A stretch of 64,000 bases of DNA, taken from the NCBI GenBank assembly GCA_963769905.1, contig CAVYNG010000001.1, positions 434,001 to 498,000 on the forward strand, read 5' to 3'. Of this stretch, positions 61,107 through 64,000 are shown piece after piece (positions within the stretch are counted from its first letter, which is position 1; each line of letters starts with the position of its first letter). This stretch comes from Bog-756 sp963769905 (GTDB lineage Bacteria; Actinomycetota; Acidimicrobiia; Acidimicrobiales; RAAP-2). Under the pieces are notes generated by a model. That model was not told where the DNA came from, searched no databases, and was given only the letters and a program-made list of their open reading frames with translations. The translations under genes and the position numbers were made by a program.

Positions 61107-62858
61107 TCAGCTCGCGCGGAGCTCGACGCGGAGTGACTCGACGCCCCGCAGCATCATCCGGGCCTCCCAGGTCGGGTCCTCGTCGGCGAATGCCATGCGT
61201 GGGAAGCGTCGGACCAACCTCGGCAACGCCACCTGTGCCTCGAGACGGGCGAGGGACGAGCCGAGGCAGTGGTGCGGGCCTCCACCGAAGGAGGCGTGCT
61301 CGTTCGCGCGCGGCCGAGCCAGGTCCAAGCCGTCGGCGTCGTGTCCCCACTTGTCCGGATCGCGATTGGCGGCACCGAGGCCGAGGAGGAGGACCGACCC
61401 GTGGGCGATCTCCGCGTCGTCGAGGTCGATCGGCTCGACCGCGATGCGGCGTGAGAACTGGACCGGCGAATCGAAGCGGATGAACTCCTCGATCGCGTTG
61501 GTGTCGAGGGAGGGGTGCGCTCGCAGGAGATCGAGCTGATCGGGGAACTCGAACAGGTGGACGAGGCCGTTGCCCACAAGATTGCGGGCGTTCTCGTGCC
61601 CCGCCGCGTAGAGGAGGATCACCTGGGCGACCACCTCGTCGCGGCTCAGCTGATCGCCCGACTCTTCGGCCTGCACCAGGGCGGTCAGGATGTCGTCAGC
61701 TGGACATGCTCGCTTCGACTCGATGACCGCCTCGACGTAGCCGACCATCGCGCGGCTCGCCTCGATCGAGGCGGCCTCCTCTCGGGGCGAGTTGAGCGGA
61801 TCGATGGTCTTGGTCATCGCTTCGGACCACCCCCGAAGCCGGCCGGCGTCACCGGTCGGCATCCCGAGCATCTCCGAGATGATCTGGTCCGGGAAGACCG
61901 CGGCGAACTGGTCGATCACGTCGATCGAGTCACGCTCCTCGAGGTCCGCCAGCAGACGATCGACCACCAGTTCGGTGCGCTCCCGCCAGGCGGCGATCGC
62001 CCTCGGGGTGAAGGCCTTGGTCACCAAGTGACGGAGCCGCGCGTGGTCGTCGCCGTCGCGTCGCAGCATCATCCGGTGGGTCACGCCGCCACCCGCGACG
62101 TCACGGGCCCTCTCGGCATCGAGGACCGGGGTCGGCAACGCATGGTCGATCCCGACGGTCAGCGACCGGTCCCGAGCGAGGCGGTGGACGTCGGCGTAGC
62201 GGGTGAGGATGTACGCGCCGGTCAGCCGGTCGAAGTGCACCGGCTCGTGCTGCCGGAGCTCCGCGTACTGGTCGTACGGGTTCGCGAAGTAGCCGGGAGC
62301 GAAGGGATTGAAGGTGACCGCGACCGACCCGCGGGCGGCCGCCCGGCGAGGGTGCGCCGCTCGGGCCGGCCGCTGATCGCTGCCGGCGGTGCCGGCGAGC
62401 CCGGGGGGTCGGACGTTGAGCTCGTTGGTGACTCGGAGCCGGACCGCCAGCTCGCGAAGGAGCGCGAGGGTGACATCCGGGCTTTCGGCGAGGAGCTCGA
62501 GGAACCGGGTGCCGTCCACCTCTTGGACGACCATGTCGGAGCCCGCGGTGACCGTGGCATGCCGGGTCTTGCCGTCGAGGAGGGCGAGCTCACCGATCGA
62601 CTCACCCGGGCCGATGGTGGCCACGTAGAGACCGCCGATGGTGACCTCGGCGGTGCCCTCGACGACGATCCACCACCGGTCGGCGATCTCCCCCTCGAGG
62701 CAGAGGACCGAACCCTCGGAGATCTCACGGGCGCCGGTGACCGCCGCCGACAGCCGCTCGAGATCACCGGCGGAGCAGCTCTCGAAGAGCGCCAGCTCCG
62801 AAAGCTCGGTCACACCTGTTCCCACCCGGCGTCCTCTCACCCCCGACGTCGTCGTCAT
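61107..62858 (-). CDS. Cyclic-nucleotide-binding domain fused to a cytochrome P450
   Basis: 583 aa from the ATG at 62858. Residues about 17-145 are a cNMP-binding domain with the phosphate-binding cassette GESIGELALLDGKTRHATV at 85-103, including the Glu and Arg99 that hold cAMP or cGMP in relatives. A basic Ala/Arg/Pro linker (150-178) joins it to a full P450 beginning FNPFAPGYFANPYDQYAEL. The I-helix is AAGHEN at 418-423 (usual AGxET), ExxR is at 458-461, and the haem-thiolate is Cys531 in FGGGPHHCLG. Regulation of a monooxygenase by a cyclic nucleotide is a reasonable inference; no reductase is nearby. Confidence 0.92.
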   Translation of the reverse strand: MTTTSGVRGRRVGTGVTELSELALFESCSAGDLERLSAAVTGAREISEGSVLCLEGEIADRWWIVVEGTAEVTIGGLYVATIGPGESIGELALLDGKTRHATVTAGSDMVVQEVDGTRFLELLAESPDVTLALLRELAVRLRVTNELNVRPPGLAGTAGSDQRPARAAHPRRAAARGSVAVTFNPFAPGYFANPYDQYAELRQHEPVHFDRLTGAYILTRYADVHRLARDRSLTVGIDHALPTPVLDAERARDVAGGGVTHRMMLRRDGDDHARLRHLVTKAFTPRAIAAWRERTELVVDRLLADLEERDSIDVIDQFAAVFPDQIISEMLGMPTGDAGRLRGWSEAMTKTIDPLNSPREEAASIEASRAMVGYVEAVIESKRACPADDILTALVQAEESGDQLSRDEVVAQVILLYAAGHENARNLVGNGLVHLFEFPDQLDLLRAHPSLDTNAIEEFIRFDSPVQFSRRIAVEPIDLDDAEIAHGSVLLLGLGAANRDPDKWGHDADGLDLARPRANEHASFGGGPHHCLGSSLARLEAQVALPRLVRRFPRMAFADEDPTWEARMMLRGVESLRVELRAS

Positions 62859-62958
62859 CTAAACACACGTGCCGTAGGGCGTGGTCTGTGCCGGAGGGGC
62901 GCCCGACCGGACGCCCGTCGATCGCAAAGGGAGGCGCCGGTGTGATAGCTCAGCGTCC

Positions 62959-63504
62959 ATGTCCTTGTACGCCGGCTGGGATGCTCCCCGGCCCGGGTGG
63001 ATCTGTCCGGAATGCGGCCTCGACTTCGACGCAACGCCACCGAGCTCGGTCGGGCAACGGCTCGAACCGCTGGTCGCGGAGTACCGGACCCGTCTCGTGC
63101 CCGATTCGACGGACGAGGAGCAGCTCCGGAAACGCCCCGATCCGTCCACCTGGTCGGCACTGGAGTACGCCTGCCACGTACGGGACTGCTTCGCCCTCTA
63201 CGACCGGCGTGTCCGGACGGTTCTCGCCGAGGAGCGCCCCGAGCTGCCACAGATGCGCCGCGACGAGGTGGCGATCGAACGTGCCTACAACGAGCAGAGT
63301 CCCGCGTCGGTCGCACAGGAGATGGCGGACAATTCCGCGGGATTGGCTGCGCTGTTCGGTGAGATCAGCGGAACCGAGTGGCAGCGTGTCGGCGTCCGCG
63401 AGGGAGAGGAGCTCTCCGTCGCGTGGATGGCGGTGAACACACTGCACGAAGCGCGTCACCACCTCATGGACATCGATCGAGTGTTGGGCCTGCCAAGGAC
63501 ATGA
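62959..63504 (+). CDS. DinB-superfamily protein with N-terminal CxxC knuckle
   Basis: 181 aa from the ATG at 62959. It begins with PGWICPECGLDFDATPP, a zinc- or iron-binding CxxC knuckle, followed by the four-helix DinB pattern: ALEYACHVRDCFALYDRRV and MAVNTLHEARHHLMDIDRVLG, where the His residues are the usual metal ligands. DinB-like proteins include thiol-dependent S-transferases that use mycothiol or bacillithiol. Whether this one does is open. It is divergent from the cNMP-P450 gene across 100 bp. Confidence 0.82.
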   Translation: MSLYAGWDAPRPGWICPECGLDFDATPPSSVGQRLEPLVAEYRTRLVPDSTDEEQLRKRPDPSTWSALEYACHVRDCFALYDRRVRTVLAEERPELPQMRRDEVAIERAYNEQSPASVAQEMADNSAGLAALFGEISGTEWQRVGVREGEELSVAWMAVNTLHEARHHLMDIDRVLGLPRT

Positions 63505-63673
63505 GGAGGAAGCCACCGCGTCGGCGGATTGCGCTCGGCGAGCCGCACCGAGGTCTCGCAGGTCTGTCAACGATGTGGAGCGAACCGGCGCAGTAGCATC
63601 CGGCAGAACAAAGTGGGAGCCCAGCCGGTCGGATTCCACGGCAGCCGGATCGGCGTGGACGGGAAGGACGACC

Positions 63674-64000
63674 ATGTTTCAGACGGTGCTCGTCGGAGCG
63701 GACGATTCACAAACCGCGCGGAAAGCGGTGGTCGCAGCGGCGGAGATCGCCAAGCTCGCCGGAGGGAAATTTCACATTGTGACGGCCTACGACCCGAAGT
63801 CGGTCCGCGCCGACGATCTGCCGCCCGAGCTGCGGTATTCGCAGTCGGTCCACCCCGCGGACGCCCTCCTCCGGAACCTCTCGGAGATCGCGGCGAAACA
63901 AGGGCTGGAGGTCGAGGTGCACGCGGCCACCGGCTCGCCCTCCGATGCGATCGTCAAGATCGCCGAGCGCGAGAACGTGGATCTGGTCGTGGTCGGCAAC
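63674..64000 (+). CDS. Universal stress protein (UspA family), 3' end outside the window
   Basis: The frame runs 109 codons from the ATG at 63674 to the last base with no stop. It reads MFQTVLVGADDSQTARKAVVAAAEIAKLAGGKFHIVTAYDP and ends IAERENVDLVVVGN, the point just before the GxxG(9)G(S/T) ATP-binding motif in this family. The missing motif lies outside the window, so ATP-binding versus non-binding type cannot be judged. It is probably a single-domain protein of about 140-150 aa. Confidence 0.9.
   Translation, partial: MFQTVLVGADDSQTARKAVVAAAEIAKLAGGKFHIVTAYDPKSVRADDLPPELRYSQSVHPADALLRNLSEIAAKQGLEVEVHAATGSPSDAIVKIAERENVDLVVVGN

Overview
The window is 64 kb of high-GC, gene-dense DNA. GTG starts and 4-bp stop/start overlaps (ATGA, GTGA) are frequent. 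The gene content is typical of the Actinomycetota: a MarP-type membrane protease, Ku plus LigD, an AddAB-like nuclease-helicase, a GAP/Sap-family membrane protein, and many SDR, Rieske, P450 and acyl-CoA genes. An uncultured or little-studied actinobacterium, perhaps of the class Acidimicrobiia, fits best, but no rRNA or other taxonomic marker is present, so this is inference. I saw no tRNA, rRNA, CRISPR array, transposase or prophage.

Layout. 1-5040: a GH15 glycosidase cut by the window edge, a MarP-like protease, an RDD membrane protein and a repeat lipoprotein. 5101-7749: a putative restriction-modification-like pair, with a possible leaderless 26-codon ORF, a two-domain DNA methyltransferase and a PD-(D/E)XK-like nuclease candidate. 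7782-10606: a frameshifted PLP decarboxylase, a SnoaL-like protein and a phosphodiester-glycosidase-like lipoprotein. 10705-15288: a Rieske oxygenase, APH-like kinase, acyl-CoA ligase and SDR operon. 15315-18475: aquaporin, a CsoR-like regulator without the usual copper ligands, two DUF202 proteins, and a MarR gene with a 23-bp near-palindrome at its start. 18533-20130: a frameshifted secreted phosphoesterase. 20140-25977 (minus): lipoyl carrier, SnoaL-like protein, Rieske oxygenase, KstD-like flavoprotein and a fused E1 alpha-beta 2-oxoacid dehydrogenase.

26108-34420 (plus): a crotonase without the usual glutamates, a FAD-linked hydroxyacid dehydrogenase, a Sap-family membrane protein, a MarR/efflux operon behind an array of CACGTG-centred palindromes, an FMN reductase, a CMD protein, an SDR and a hydrolase. 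34437-37174 (minus): the acetate pair satP-acs. 37482-39117: a hypothetical protein and a DadA-like oxidase. 39260-45931: seven co-directional catabolic genes led by a sulfotransferase and an alkylsulfatase-like metallo-hydrolase. 45986-51697: a DUF1059 gene with 17-bp tandem repeats upstream, an unknown gene divergent from ku, an aldo/keto reductase, and LigD split into PE-ligase and polymerase proteins. 51773-54470: a substrate-binding lipoprotein divergent from an AAA ATPase, with four ATTATGG heptamers between them. 54511-61057: AddB-like and AddA-like. 61107-64000: a cNMP-binding domain fused to a P450, a DinB-like protein and a truncated universal stress protein.

Two themes recur. One is oxidation and CoA-linked breakdown of hydrophobic substrates. 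The other is DNA-end repair, with Ku, LigD and AddAB within 14 kb. Two genes carry apparent one-base deletions; raw reads are needed to tell assembly error from real decay.
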